Of a stretch of DNA of 57,667 nt, positions 16,863-27,100 are shown piece by piece. Positions within the stretch are counted from its first letter, which is position 1, and every line of letters begins with the position of its first letter. Origin of the DNA: Ferruginibacter sp. (lineage in GTDB: Bacteria > Bacteroidota > Bacteroidia > Chitinophagales > Chitinophagaceae); contig JABFQZ010000033.1 of the NCBI GenBank assembly GCA_013141435.1, positions 1-57,667 of the forward strand, read 5' to 3'. The notes beneath the pieces were generated by a model, which was given only the letters and a program-made list of their open reading frames with translations, had not been told where the DNA came from and ran no database searches. Position numbers and translations under genes: made by a program.

Positions 16863-17915
16863 ATGTCCCACAAAAAAAACATACGAGATTTTGACCTCAA
16901 TGGCCTAAAAGAATATTTTGAAACCATTGGCGACAAACGTTTTAGAGCTATGCAAGCATACGAATGGCTTTGGAAAAAAAATGCCCGTAGTTTTGAAGAA
17001 ATGAGTAATCTCTCCTTGGAGTTAAGAGCAAAATTGCATCAAGAATTTACATTGCCAGCAGTTGCATTAGATATTACACAACATAGCAACGATGGCACTT
17101 TAAAAAGCCGATTCAAAACCCACGATGGACATTTAATAGAAGGAGTGCTAATACCTACCGAAAAAAGATTTACTGCCTGCGTATCGTCGCAAGTAGGTTG
17201 TAGCCTTACTTGTGCATTTTGTGCTACTGGCAAAATGGATAGAAAACGTAATTTAAACTTCGATGAAATTTACGATCAAGTAGCTATACTAAACGAACAG
17301 TGTCAAAAAACATACCAAAAAAATTTAAGCAACATTGTATATATGGGTATGGGAGAGCCATTACTCAATTACAAAAATGTATTAAAATCTATAGATAAAA
17401 TTACAGCTTCCGATTGTATGAATATGAGCCCAAATCGTATCACAGTTTCTACCGCTGGGGTTTCTAAAATGATACGCCAGTTAGGCGACGATCAAGTAAG
17501 ATTTAATTTGGCAGTATCGCTACATGCACCTACCGATGGGCAACGTACCCAAATAATGCCGATAAATGAAAGTAATAATTTAAAAATATTAATAGAATCG
17601 TTGCAGTATTTTCACCAAAAAACAAAAAATGAAATTACACTAGAGTATATTTTATTTAACAACATAAACGATTCTTTAGAAGATGCCGAAAACCTTGTTA
17701 AAATATACCGCCAAGTGCCTACACATTTAATAAATGTAATAGAGTATAACCCAATTGCTGGCGCATCATTTATGAAGCCCGATGAAGAACGTACAAATGC
17801 CTTTACCGATTATTTAATAAAGCATAAAATAAATGTAAGAGTGCGTAGGAGCAGAGGTAAAGATATAGATGCAGCTTGTGGCCAATTGGCAAATATTAAC
17901 AATGCAGTTTCTTAA
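16863..17915 (+). CDS. rlmN: dual-specificity 23S rRNA A2503 / tRNA A37 C2-methyltransferase RlmN
   Basis: A 350-residue radical SAM enzyme. Cluster cysteines C113, C117 and C120 lie in G-C-S-L-T-C-A-F-C-A-T-G; Y-M-G-M-G-E-P and S-L-H-A-P follow; the C-terminal A-C-G-Q-L holds the methyl-carrying Cys of the family. It methylates 23S rRNA A2503 and some tRNAs. A promoter box sits 5 bases upstream, suggesting a leaderless or nearly leaderless message. Flanked by two related intergenic repeats. Confidence 0.97.
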   Translation: MSHKKNIRDFDLNGLKEYFETIGDKRFRAMQAYEWLWKKNARSFEEMSNLSLELRAKLHQEFTLPAVALDITQHSNDGTLKSRFKTHDGHLIEGVLIPTEKRFTACVSSQVGCSLTCAFCATGKMDRKRNLNFDEIYDQVAILNEQCQKTYQKNLSNIVYMGMGEPLLNYKNVLKSIDKITASDCMNMSPNRITVSTAGVSKMIRQLGDDQVRFNLAVSLHAPTDGQRTQIMPINESNNLKILIESLQYFHQKTKNEITLEYILFNNINDSLEDAENLVKIYRQVPTHLINVIEYNPIAGASFMKPDEERTNAFTDYLIKHKINVRVRRSRGKDIDAACGQLANINNAVS

Positions 17916-17962
17916 TTGGTTCAAATCAATAATCAACATTTTTATAAAATCTTGTTTTTTTT

Positions 17963-18017
17963 CACACTTTTGTTTTAAGACAAAAACAGGAAATGCTGTA
18001 TTAATAAAATAAGGATT
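17963..18017 (+). repeat. intergenic hairpin repeat, copy B
   Basis: Starts CACACTTTTGTTTTAAG and runs through ATAAAATAAGGATT, aligning without gaps with copy A upstream of rlmN. The inner palindrome is decayed in this copy. A related start, ACTTTTGTTTC with a GAAACAAAA partner, occurs near 32256-32290. Confidence 0.55.
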
Positions 18018-18113
18018 CAATTTTTAGAGGAACAATTATTTATAGATTAACCACTGTTAAAGTAGCTAAAGCATTGTGTAAAACATTGAATAGTAAACAT
18101 ATAAAGCTATTTA

Positions 18114-18143
18114 TTGTTTATCCATTCTAATTTCATACCTTTG
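18114..18143 (+). promoter_or_regulatory. Bacteroidota-type promoter upstream of fusA
   Basis: TTG at 18114-18116, 19-bp spacer, then TACCTTTG (18136-18143), an exact TAnnTTTG -7 box with ideal spacing. Transcription would begin near 18147-18150, leaving about 360 nt before the fusA ATG. Confidence 0.75.
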
Positions 18144-18146
18144 CGC

Positions 18147-18507
18147 CGCTAAAAGCATCAACAAATATCATTGTAGGTGGAGGTTGAATGATTTAGCACT
18201 ATATGAGAGCATAAAAAACATACCAACCCAAGTCACAATTAATGTGATAGCTACGGGTAAAACTATGCAGAAGTAATACTGCTATTAAAAGCCAAATAAA
18301 GATATACAGATGAAAAGTGCGACGCCAATGAAGCTGACCATAGCTGTTGTTTTTGCTGGTAAACAAAAGAAAGTATTATGTATTGATATGTTAGAATTGA
18401 GATGTTAAAATTGCAAATAATTATACAAATTAGCTTTAACAATTAACGAACAACAATTAACGATTAACAAATAACAATTAACAAATAACAATTTAACAAC
18501 AAACAAA
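18147..18507 (+). other. long leader or small RNA region before fusA
   Basis: Between the promoter and fusA lies about 360 nt without a convincing gene. Its first 220 nt are more GC-rich and structured than the usual spacers here (for example CACA-ATTAA-TGTG near 18216-18228). A 32-codon frame (18310-18408, beginning M-K-S-A-T-P-M-K-L) is present but has no recognisable features. I do not recognise an RNA family; it may be a leader RNA, an independent small RNA, or both. Confidence 0.4.
18438..18507 (+). repeat. degenerate AACAATTAAC repeats directly before fusA
   Basis: Five or more imperfect copies of an AACAATTAACGA/AACAAATAACA unit fill the 70 bases before the ATG. The tract is nearly free of G and should be unstructured, which could aid ribosome loading in an organism where Shine-Dalgarno sequences are weak. 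Confidence 0.6.
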
Positions 18508-20658
18508 ATGGGAGACTTACGTTATCAACGAAACTTTGGTATTGCTGCACATATAGATGCTGGTAAAACCACTACTACAGAGCGTATCCTTTACTACACT
18601 GGTGTAAACCATAAGATAGGTGAAGTACATGATGGTGGCGCTACAATGGATTGGATGGCTCAAGAACAAGAAAGAGGTATCACTATTACAAGTGCGGCTA
18701 CTACTTGCTTTTGGAACTTTCCAATGGAACAAGGCAAAAAAGTTGCCGATACAAAAGAATATAAATTTAATATTATAGATACTCCAGGCCACGTAGATTT
18801 TACGGTAGAAGTGGAGCGTTCTTTAAGAGTGTTAGATGGTTTGTTAGCATTGTTTTGTGCGGTATCAGGTGTAGAGCCTCAGAGCGAAACAGTTTGGCGC
18901 CAAGCTAATAAATATAAAGTACCTCGTATTGGGTTTGTAAATAAAATGGATAGAAGTGGTGCCGATTTCTTAAATGTTGTAAAACAAATTAGAGAAATGC
19001 TTGGTGCTAAAGCAGTGCCATTACAATTACCAATTGGTGCCGAAGATAATTTTACTGGTGTGGTAGATTTAATTACCATGAAAGGTATAGTATGGAACGA
19101 AGCCGACAAAGGAATGACTTTTAAAGAAGTGCCAATTCCTGCCGATATGATGGATGAAGTAAATCAATACCGCCAAGAGCTTGTAGAAGCTGTGGCTGAG
19201 TACGATGAAAAATTATTGGAGAAATTTTTTGATGATCCTAATACAATTACCGAAGCCGAAATGCATGAAGCTATACGTAAAGCTACTATTGACATTTCTA
19301 TTATTCCGATGATGTGTGGTTCATCTTTCAAAAACAAAGGTGTACAAACAGCGTTAGATGCAGTAGTAAGATACTTGCCTGGACCATTAGATATTGAAGC
19401 AGTAAAAGGAACTCATCCAGATACAGATGCGGAATTAATTCGTAATGCAGATCCTAAAGAACCATTTAGTGCATTGGCATTTAAAATTATGACAGATCCC
19501 TTCGTAGGTCGTTTGGCGTTTTTCCGTGCATACAGTGGCCGTTTAGATAGTGGTAGTTATGTACTAAATACCCGTACCGGTAAAAAAGAGCGTATTAGCC
19601 GTATTATGCAAATGCATGCCAATAAACAAAACCCTGTAGATTTTATTGAAGCAGGCGATATTGGTGCAGCAGTAGGTTTTAAAGATATAAAAACAGGAGA
19701 TACTTTGTGTCATGAAGACCATCCAATAGTATTGGAGTCTATGACTTTTCCAGAACCAGTTATCTCTATATCTATTGAGCCAAAAACACAAGCCGATGTA
19801 GATAAAATGGGTATGGCAATTGCTAAATTGGTAGAAGAAGATCCTACACTAAGAGTAAAAACAGATGAAGAAACTGGTCAAACCATTTTAAGTGGTATGG
19901 GAGAGTTGCATTTGGAAATTATTATAGATAGAATGAAGCGTGAGTTTAAAGTAGAAATAAACCAAGGTGCGCCAATGGTTGCTTACAAAGAAGCATTCAA
20001 GCAAATGGTTACGCACAGAGAAACCTACAAAAAACAATCGGGTGGTAGAGGTAAATTTGGAGATATTGCTTTCGATTTAGGACCAGCAGATGAAGAATGG
20101 TTGAAAGAAAATATACTAGGTGGTATGCAGTTTGTAAACGAAATTTTTGGTGGTAGTATTCCAAAAGAATTTATTGCACCAATTATTAAAGGGTTTACAG
20201 CAAGTATGAACAATGGTGTATTAGCTGGCTACCCAGTGGTAGATATGAAGGTAAGAGTATATGATGGTAGCTACCATGATGTAGATAGTGATGCAATATC
20301 TTTTGAATTATGTGCTAAGCAAGGTTTCCGTGAGGCAGGTCGTAAAGCAAAACCGACTTTACTAGAGCCAATAATGAAAGTAGAAGTACTTACACCAGAT
20401 CAGTATATGGGTGATGTAACAGGCGATTTAAACCGTCGTCGTGGAATGCTTGAAGGTATGGATACAAGACATGGTGTACAAGTTATCAAAGCCAAAGTTC
20501 CATTAAGTGAAATGTTTGGTTATGTAACACAATTGCGTTCATTATCTAGTGGTCGTGCTACAAGCACTATGGAGTTTAGTCATTATGCACCAGCGCCAAA
20601 TGCGGTATCTGAAGAGATAATAGCAAAAGCAAAAGGTAAAATGAAAGTAGAAGAGTAA
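18508..20658 (+). CDS. fusA: translation elongation factor G
   Basis: A 716-residue GTPase of normal length. G1 is A-H-I-D-A-G-K-T-T (15-23), switch [10 protein letters not shown]4 N-K-M-D; domains II to V follow, ending with the R-S-L-S-S-G-R-A domain V motif. EF-G moves tRNA and mRNA through the ribosome and helps recycle it. The gene is not next to rpsL/rpsG as in the usual str operon: it has its own promoter, a long leader and a terminator. A second, paralogous fusA elsewhere is possible. Confidence 0.97.
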   Translation: MGDLRYQRNFGIAAHIDAGKTTTTERILYYTGVNHKIGEVHDGGATMDWMAQEQERGITITSAATTCFWNFPMEQGKKVADTKEYKFNIIDTPGHVDFTVEVERSLRVLDGLLALFCAVSGVEPQSETVWRQANKYKVPRIGFVNKMDRSGADFLNVVKQIREMLGAKAVPLQLPIGAEDNFTGVVDLITMKGIVWNEADKGMTFKEVPIPADMMDEVNQYRQELVEAVAEYDEKLLEKFFDDPNTITEAEMHEAIRKATIDISIIPMMCGSSFKNKGVQTALDAVVRYLPGPLDIEAVKGTHPDTDAELIRNADPKEPFSALAFKIMTDPFVGRLAFFRAYSGRLDSGSYVLNTRTGKKERISRIMQMHANKQNPVDFIEAGDIGAAVGFKDIKTGDTLCHEDHPIVLESMTFPEPVISISIEPKTQADVDKMGMAIAKLVEEDPTLRVKTDEETGQTILSGMGELHLEIIIDRMKREFKVEINQGAPMVAYKEAFKQMVTHRETYKKQSGGRGKFGDIAFDLGPADEEWLKENILGGMQFVNEIFGGSIPKEFIAPIIKGFTASMNNGVLAGYPVVDMKVRVYDGSYHDVDSDAISFELCAKQGFREAGRKAKPTLLEPIMKVEVLTPDQYMGDVTGDLNRRRGMLEGMDTRHGVQVIKAKVPLSEMFGYVTQLRSLSSGRATSTMEFSHYAPAPNAVSEEIIAKAKGKMKVEE

Positions 20659-20695
20659 AAACTAGTATCAAGTATTTAGATATTAGTATCAAGAT

Positions 20696-20727
20696 AAAAG
20701 CCCATTCTTTTTAGAATGGGCTTTTTT
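20696..20727 (+). terminator. intrinsic terminator after fusA
   Basis: Stem AAAAGCCCATTC (20696-20707) and GAATGGGCTTTT (20714-20725), 6-base loop, followed by T-run. Ends the fusA transcript. Confidence 0.92.
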
Positions 20728-20918
20728 ATAATTAAATAGTGGCTTACTCAAAACTATCTTTTTATTCAAAGAAACAAAGTTGTCAAAGTATGAAAATTAA
20801 GCAAATAAAAAAAATTACCTCTTTTCGTTGTGTTCGCTGTTTTCGTAGTTTCGTTGTGCGAAATAAAAAAAATACCTTTAACATAGACACTTTTTTTATA
20901 ATAAAATTGCAAAAACTT
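20728..20918. other. intergenic stretch without a supported gene
   Basis: Low-complexity AT-rich DNA with CTTTTCGTTGTGTTCGCTG-like runs, a type of CTTTGTG-rich filler also seen near 8360-8395. A 76-codon frame passes through it and into the tRNA but is not a credible gene. Confidence 0.5.
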
Positions 20919-20949
20919 TTTGCCTCACAAATATTTTTGTATACTTTTG
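20919..20949 (+). promoter_or_regulatory. consensus promoter of tRNA-His
   Basis: TTTG (20919-20922), 19-bp spacer, TACTTTTG (20942-20949): both boxes and the spacing match the Bacteroidota consensus. Start of transcription is expected about 10 bases before the tRNA. Confidence 0.85.
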
Positions 20950-20964
20950 CTGCCCATTCAAAAC

Positions 20965-21039
20965 GGTAGTCGTAGCTCAGTTGGTTAGAGCATCAGATTG
21001 TGATTCTGAGGGTCGGGGGTTCGAGCCCCCTCGATTACC
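20965..21039 (+). tRNA. tRNA-His (anticodon GTG)
   Basis: Full cloverleaf: 8-bp acceptor including the His-specific extra G(-1) at 20965 paired with C73 at 21039, T8-A9, D arm with A-G-C-T-C-A-G-T-T-G-G, anticodon stem TCAGA/TCTGA with GTG at 21000-21002, and T arm GGGGG-TTCGAGC-CCCCC. CCA is not encoded and must be added after transcription. Preceded by a consensus promoter and followed by a terminator. Confidence 0.97.
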
Positions 21040-21048
21040 CATTTTTTT

Positions 21049-21079
21049 AAAACCTTTCATTTATTTGGAAGGTTTTTTT
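21049..21079 (+). terminator. terminator after tRNA-His
   Basis: AAAACCTT (21049-21056) pairs with AAGGTTTT (21069-21076), followed by further T residues to 21079. Confidence 0.75.
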
Positions 21080-21297
21080 ATATTTCACAGTTGCTAGTTT
21101 ATCCCTATATAACAATTAGTAAGGGTAGGGATTTAAACACCTTACCCAAATTTTTTATAAATTAGATTATTTTTAAAACTTACAAAATAGTTTCAAAAAA
21201 TAAAGTCAATTTGTTTTAAATAAAATATGTTTAAATGCAATATTTAAAATAATAAATTTATATTTACAAAATATTCATTCAATTCAATTAAACCTAC

Positions 21298-23610
21298 ATG
21301 AAAAAAAACTTTTACAAGTTCTTATTATTGCTATGCTTGGTAAGTTCAGGCACTATGGCACAAAATGTATTTTATTTCGATTTTGGCAATTTCCCATCTA
21401 CACAAACTACACCTGGAAATTGGAATAACATGGAAATGAATGGCGCTCAGCAATTTCCTTTTGGGCTACCAACTATAATAAATACTGCTGGCACATCTTT
21501 TACTTACCCTATTACTGTACTTGAAAATGCACCAGCATCTGGTATTGGTAGTTTTGATGGTGCAAATAATACTGGTGTTACTGGTGTTACCGTTGGAGAT
21601 TTTCCTCCTACTGCTACTCAAGATTTTTTATTCGTAAATAATGGTAATACAGGTCATTTAACAATTGGCGGCTTGGATAATGCAAAATACTACAGTTTTG
21701 TTGTGTATGCATCGAGAGCAGCTGCTGGACCAAGAGTAACTAATTATACTTTTGTTGGAGCCAATACTGGAATGGGTTCTTTAGAAACTGCTAATAATAG
21801 CACCAATTTTGTAACCATTTTAAATATTAAACCTAATGCAGGTGTTATTGATTTAGGTGTAGCTGGTGTTACTAGTTTTGGGTACTTAGGTGTCATGAAA
21901 ATGACAGAAAGTGTTACTCCTGCTGCAACAAACGAATATTTATTTGATTTTGGTAATTTTCCTACTACCGCTCCAACTTATGTAAATTGGAATAATATGG
22001 AAATGAATGGTGCACAACAATTTCCCTTTGGATTAACTGGCTTGGTTAGTACTTCAGGTTCAATATCTCCATATAATATAGCAGTGTTAGAAACAGCCCC
22101 TGCATCTGGTATCGGTAGTTTTGATGGAGCAAATAACACTGGAGTTACTGGTATAACATTGGGTGATTTTCCTCCAACTGCTACACAAGATTTTCTATTC
22201 GTAAATAATGGCAACACTGGCCACATGACTATATCGGGTTTAGATAATGCAAAGTTCTACAGCTTTATTGTTTATGCTTCAAGAGCTGCTGGTGGGCCAA
22301 GGGTTACTACTTACACTTTTACTGGTAGCAATACAGTTGTAGGTACTTTAGAAACAGCTGGTAATAGTACTCAAAATGTAGCTATTTTAAATGTACAACC
22401 AAGTGCTGGTGTTATCGATTTAGGTGTTGCGGGTGTTACTAGCTTTGGGTATTTAGGAGCTATGAAAATGACAGAATCAGTTGCTGCTTTACCAAACAAT
22501 AATTATTTGTTTGATTTTGGTAATTTTCCAACAACTGCACCAACAATTGGTAATTGGAATAATATGGAAATGAATGGAGCTGGTCAATATCCGTTTACTT
22601 TACCTACAGTAATTAGTAGCGCAGGTGCTACTTCGCCTTATGCATTAAATGTATTGGAAACTGCACCTGCATCTGGTATTGGTAGTTTTGATGGTGCAAA
22701 TAATACAGGTGTTACAGGAGTAACTGTTGGTAATTTCCCCCCATCTGCTACTCAAGATTTTTTCTTTGTAAATAACGGTAATACAGGAAAACTTGCTATT
22801 ACTGGTTTAGATAATACCAAATACTATAGCTTTATAGTGTATGCTTCAAGAGCAGCTGCTGGACCAAGGGTTACAAATTATACTTTTGTAGGTACTAATA
22901 CTGTTGTTGGTTCTTTAGATGCAGCACTAAACTCAACAAATACTGCAACAATTGCTAATGTTCAACCTAGTGCAGGTATTATTATATTAAATGTGGCAGG
23001 TGTTACAAGTTTTGGGTATTTGGGAGCTATGGAAATGAGTATTACAGGTTCGGTATTACCTATAACCACTCAATATTTTACAGGTAGTAAGCAAGCATCA
23101 TCTAATATTTTAGATTGGAAAGTTACTTGTACTAGTGCACCATCTATTACAATGATACTAGAGCGTAGTGCAGATGGTAAAAACTTTAAAACCATACAGA
23201 CTTTGGTAGAAACTGCAGCTCGTTGTGCACAAAACTTTACTTATACAGATGCTTTACCGCTTATTGGTATAAATTATTATCGTTTAAAAACAATCGACGA
23301 AAATGGTAAAGTAAATTATAGCATTATTGTACCATTGCTAAATAAGGCTAATGGATTTGAGTTAATAAACGTACAGCCTAATCCAGTAAAAGATATTGCA
23401 CAATTGATACTTACAAGTGCTAGATCAGGTAAAATAACTATTGCAGTTACTGATTTAAATGCAAAAATATTAACAACACAAGTTGTTACAGTTATTGCAG
23501 GTAATAATCCACTTAACATGAATTTTGCATCATTAGCCGCAGGTATATATACTATTACTGCCACTAATACAGATGGTGAAGTAAACGCTATCCGTTTTGT
23601 AAAATATTAA
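21298..23610 (+). CDS. secreted protein with three tandem repeats and T9SS sorting tail
   Basis: A 770-residue protein. A signal peptide (1-21, cleavage at M-A-Q) is followed by three near-identical domains of about 183 residues at 24-206, 213-395 and 402-581, each running from F-D-F-G-N-F-P through W-N-N-M-E-M-N-G, S-G-I-G-S-F-D-G-A-N-N-T-G and Y-S-F-x-V-Y-A-S-R-A to S-F-G-Y-L-G. Then comes a beta-sandwich linker (about 590-690) and a C-terminal type A sorting domain with V-Q-P-N-P-V-K-D and L-A-A-G-I-Y-T. It should be exported by Sec and T9SS and released or attached at the cell surface. I do not recognise a named family for the repeat; a lectin-like or adhesive role is only a guess. Own terminator downstream separates it from the PUL. 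Confidence 0.85.
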   Translation: MKKNFYKFLLLLCLVSSGTMAQNVFYFDFGNFPSTQTTPGNWNNMEMNGAQQFPFGLPTIINTAGTSFTYPITVLENAPASGIGSFDGANNTGVTGVTVGDFPPTATQDFLFVNNGNTGHLTIGGLDNAKYYSFVVYASRAAAGPRVTNYTFVGANTGMGSLETANNSTNFVTILNIKPNAGVIDLGVAGVTSFGYLGVMKMTESVTPAATNEYLFDFGNFPTTAPTYVNWNNMEMNGAQQFPFGLTGLVSTSGSISPYNIAVLETAPASGIGSFDGANNTGVTGITLGDFPPTATQDFLFVNNGNTGHMTISGLDNAKFYSFIVYASRAAGGPRVTTYTFTGSNTVVGTLETAGNSTQNVAILNVQPSAGVIDLGVAGVTSFGYLGAMKMTESVAALPNNNYLFDFGNFPTTAPTIGNWNNMEMNGAGQYPFTLPTVISSAGATSPYALNVLETAPASGIGSFDGANNTGVTGVTVGNFPPSATQDFFFVNNGNTGKLAITGLDNTKYYSFIVYASRAAAGPRVTNYTFVGTNTVVGSLDAALNSTNTATIANVQPSAGIIILNVAGVTSFGYLGAMEMSITGSVLPITTQYFTGSKQASSNILDWKVTCTSAPSITMILERSADGKNFKTIQTLVETAARCAQNFTYTDALPLIGINYYRLKTIDENGKVNYSIIVPLLNKANGFELINVQPNPVKDIAQLILTSARSGKITIAVTDLNAKILTTQVVTVIAGNNPLNMNFASLAAGIYTITATNTDGEVNAIRFVKY
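21367..23040 (+). repeat. three tandem coding repeats, period about 567 bp
   Basis: Copies at about 21367-21915, 21934-22482 and 22501-23040, all in frame. The protein copies match at most positions, while the DNA differs mainly at third bases, so the duplications are not very recent but the domain is held under constraint. Confidence 0.85.
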
Positions 23611-23634
23611 TTTAGCTATTTTAAATTTTTAAAA

Positions 23635-23663
23635 GGAGTCAAGCATTAAAGCTTGGCTTCTTT
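23635..23663 (+). terminator. terminator after the repeat protein
   Basis: GGAGTCAAGC (23635-23644) pairs over 10 bp (two G-T) with GCTTGGCTTC (23651-23660), 6-base loop, then TTTG. Confidence 0.7.
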
Positions 23664-24158
23664 GTTTAATATATTGTTCACATTATACCAAAGTGATTTT
23701 TAAATATGCCAATCTTTTAAAAATCTTACAGTTATAAATGCTAATGATATCAAACAAATAGTGCAATGAGACAATAGCGGATATTGCACTGTATTTTTTG
23801 TCCAACCTGTATTGCTACTGAAATTAAACAAAAGAATACACCAATACTATTTTACAATAGGGTTCAAACAAATTACTAAATTGCTTTTTTTTGGTATGGT
23901 ATTCAATAATTTGATATAAAAAATACACAAATTGCATTCTTTCTGTAAAGATAATTAACAAGTTTTTACAGTGGAAATTTAAAATTACAATAAAAATTGA
24001 GTCTATCTTATTGTAAACCAATATATTTTTAAAAATAAGGTTAACAATAATATTTTTTTGTTAAATAAATTACAAAATGCTTATATTGTGTTCGATTTAA
24101 CCCCCAAAAAACCTTTGGGTTTGCTTATTATAAATTTAATTAAAAAACAAAAACACTT
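23664..24158. promoter_or_regulatory. PUL upstream region with hairpins
   Basis: About 495 bp with no gene. It holds an 8-bp inverted repeat AGTGCAAT/ATTGCACT (23760-23767, 23783-23790) followed by GTATTTTTTG, terminator-like, and a small hairpin AACCC/GGGTT or CCCAAA/TTTGGG at 24099-24121, 37 bp before the susC ATG and probably inside its leader. No clear TAnnTTTG box was found. The PUL promoter should lie in this stretch. Confidence 0.4.
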
Positions 24159-27100
24159 ATGAAAAAACTCTTTAAGGGATTAGCCCTTTGTATGATGTTG
24201 CTTGTATCAGTAGTAGGTTTTGCTCAAAACAAAACCGTAACTGGTAAGGTACTAGGCGAAAAAGGCGAAGCCATTGCAAATGCATCGGTGGTAGCAAAAG
24301 GTACAGCAAAAGGTACCAAAACAAATGCCAATGGCGAATTTACTCTAGATGTACCTGCTAATGCTACTACTTTAGTAGTGTCGTCAGTTGGGTTTGGTGC
24401 AAAGCAAGTAGGTATTACAGGTGGGGCTTTAGAAATTTCATTAGCTTCTACTTCTAACAAGCTTGATGATGTTATTGTAAACGTAGGTTATGGTACGCAA
24501 AAGAAAAGCGTAGTAACAGGTGCAATATCTAGAGTTACATCCAAAGATTTGGAAAAAGTACCTAGTGGTAATGTTGCACAAGCTTTACAAGGTAGAGTTT
24601 CAGGAGTTTCAGTTGCACAAAGTTCTGGCCAACCAGGTTCATTATCTACTGTAAGAATAAGAGGTAATACAACTTTTACTGGTGCTGGTAATAACCCATT
24701 GTGGGTTGTAGATAATGTAGTTGTTGCTGATGGAGCTATCGGATATTTGAACCAATCTGATATTGAATCTATCGAAGTTTTAAAAGATGCAGCATCTGCT
24801 GCAATTTATGGTACAAGAGCCGCATCTGGTGTTATAGTTGTAACAACAAAGAAAGGGACTCAAGGGAAAATGTCAATAAATTATAATGGCTTCTATGGTA
24901 CCTCTTCCCCTGAAAAAGTTTTAAAATTGCTCAATGCTACCCAGTATGGAGCAATAATGAATGAAAAATCTATTAATGATGGGGGGGCTGTTTTATATCC
25001 TAATCTAAGTATTTTAGGTGAAGGTACAGATTGGCAAAAAACAATTTTTAATACTGATGCACGTAGGGTAAATCATGAATTGAGTTTGAGTGGTGGTACA
25101 GATAAATCTACTTTTTATTTATCTTTAGGGGCTTTAAATCAACAAGGAATTGTTACTCCCGAAATATCTAATTATAATAGAAAAACTATTAGGTTAAATT
25201 CAACTCATAAAATTTCTAAAATATTCACTTTTGGCCAAACTTTAGGATTTCAACATTCTGTGTCTAAAGGTTTAGGAAATACAAACAGTGAGTTTGGCGG
25301 TCCACTAAGTTCAGCTATCAATTTAGATCCTACTACACCAATTGTAGAGTTAGATCCACTAAAAGCAGCAGCTTACCCTGCCTCTGCTTTTAGAGATGCA
25401 AACGGCAATCCTTATGGAATTTCTACAAAACCATTACAAGAAATGACTAATCCTCTTGCTTATACTCAAACTCGTTTGGGAAATAGCTCTTGGGGCAATG
25501 AATTTATTGGGAATGCTTTTTTAGAAGCCAATTTAATGAAAGGGTTAAAATTCAAAACTACTTTTGGAGCTAAACTTTCTAACTGGGGAGATGATGGTTT
25601 CACACCTGTATATTACTTAAACTCTATAACGAGTACACTACAAAATAGCTATTCTAAAAATTCTAATAATGTGTTTGATTGGAATATTGAAAATGTTTTG
25701 AGCTATAATAGAAAGATCAAAAATCATGATTTTACCATATTATTAGGTCAAGGCGCATATAATGAAGGCAATGGTGGAGGTTCTAACGCTACACATAAAA
25801 ATTTACCAATAACAAATTATAGAGATGCTTCATTCTCATGGAATATTGCTGCAACCGACAAAACTGGAGGCGCTTATGAATTTATTGAGCATCATGTTTC
25901 TTCTTTATTTACTCGTTTAAATTATAATTACAAGGAAAAATATTTATTTACTGGTATTTTACGTAGAGATGGATCTTCTAGATTTGGTATAAATAACAAA
26001 TATGGTGTATTTCCTTCTGCATCTTTGGGATGGATAGTTAATAAAGAAAATTTTTGGAAACAAAATAGTATTCTAAATACGTTAAAAGTGAGAGCAGGTT
26101 ATGGCGTAGTTGGAAATGATAATTATCCAGATCACAGATTTTTATCTTTAGTTACTGGAGGTTATAATTATTACGTTGGTAATTTAATTACAATAGGTTC
26201 AGCACCACAAACTTTAGATAATCCAGATTTACATTGGGAGCAAACTGCTCAAACTAATTTTGGTTTCGATGCTAGATTGTTTAATAAGATTAACTTAACT
26301 GTAGAATATTTCAAAAAAAGAACTACAGGAATATTGCAACAAGTTCCAATTCCAGGTTATGTTGGAGTATCTTCAAGGCCTTGGGATAATATTGCTGATA
26401 TGAATAATAGCGGTACAGAGTTTGAACTTGGGTACAAAAATCAAATTGGGCAAGTTAATTTCTCTGCAAACGGGAATTTTTCTACACTAAAAAATAAAGT
26501 AACTTTTGTAGGTGCTAATTTAGATTTCATTGCTGATGAGGCAGCTTCATTTCAACAAATGGGAATTGTAACAAGAACTCAAGTTGGGCAGGCATACAAT
26601 TCTTTTTATGGATTACAAACTGCTGGCATTTTTCAAACTGTAGCTGAAATTGGAAATTATAAAAATGGCTCTGGCGGTATGATACAGCCATTAGCAAAAC
26701 CTGGCGATTTTAAATGGACAGATTTAAATGGAGATGGAAAAATTGATGGTAACGACAAAACTTATTTGGGTAATTCTATACCTAAATATACTTACGGTCT
26801 AACACTTAATTTCGATTTTAAAGGATTCGACTTAATGACTTTTATGCAAGGTGCTGGAGGTAATAAAATATTTAAAGGGCTTCGTCGTTTAATTGGTGAA
26901 ACCAATTATCAAACAGATGTTTTTAGTAGATGGACAGGTCCAGGAACATCAAATACTTACCCTCGTTTAACAACTACAGATGCTAATGGTAACTATACAC
27001 AAATGTCTGATTTTTATTTAGAAAAAGGAGATTTTTTACGTTTGAAAGTTGTACAACTTGGGTATAATTTACCTGTTGGGCTGGTAAGCAAAATACGAGC

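Noticed and set aside
18310..18408. 32-codon frame in the fusA leader
   Set aside because: No motif or typical start context; kept only as a remark in the leader entry, not as a gene.
20739..20969. 76-codon plus-strand frame rich in Lys, Phe and Arg
   Set aside because: It runs through low-complexity CTTTGTG-like filler and a tRNA promoter into the tRNA; no protein-like features.
21367..23040. Possible CRISPR array or recent gene triplication
   Set aside because: Repeats are 567 bp, contiguous and in frame within one protein with a signal peptide and sorting tail; they are domain repeats.
23664..24158. Riboswitch before susC
   Set aside because: Only small AT-rich hairpins are visible and no known riboswitch core could be recognised.
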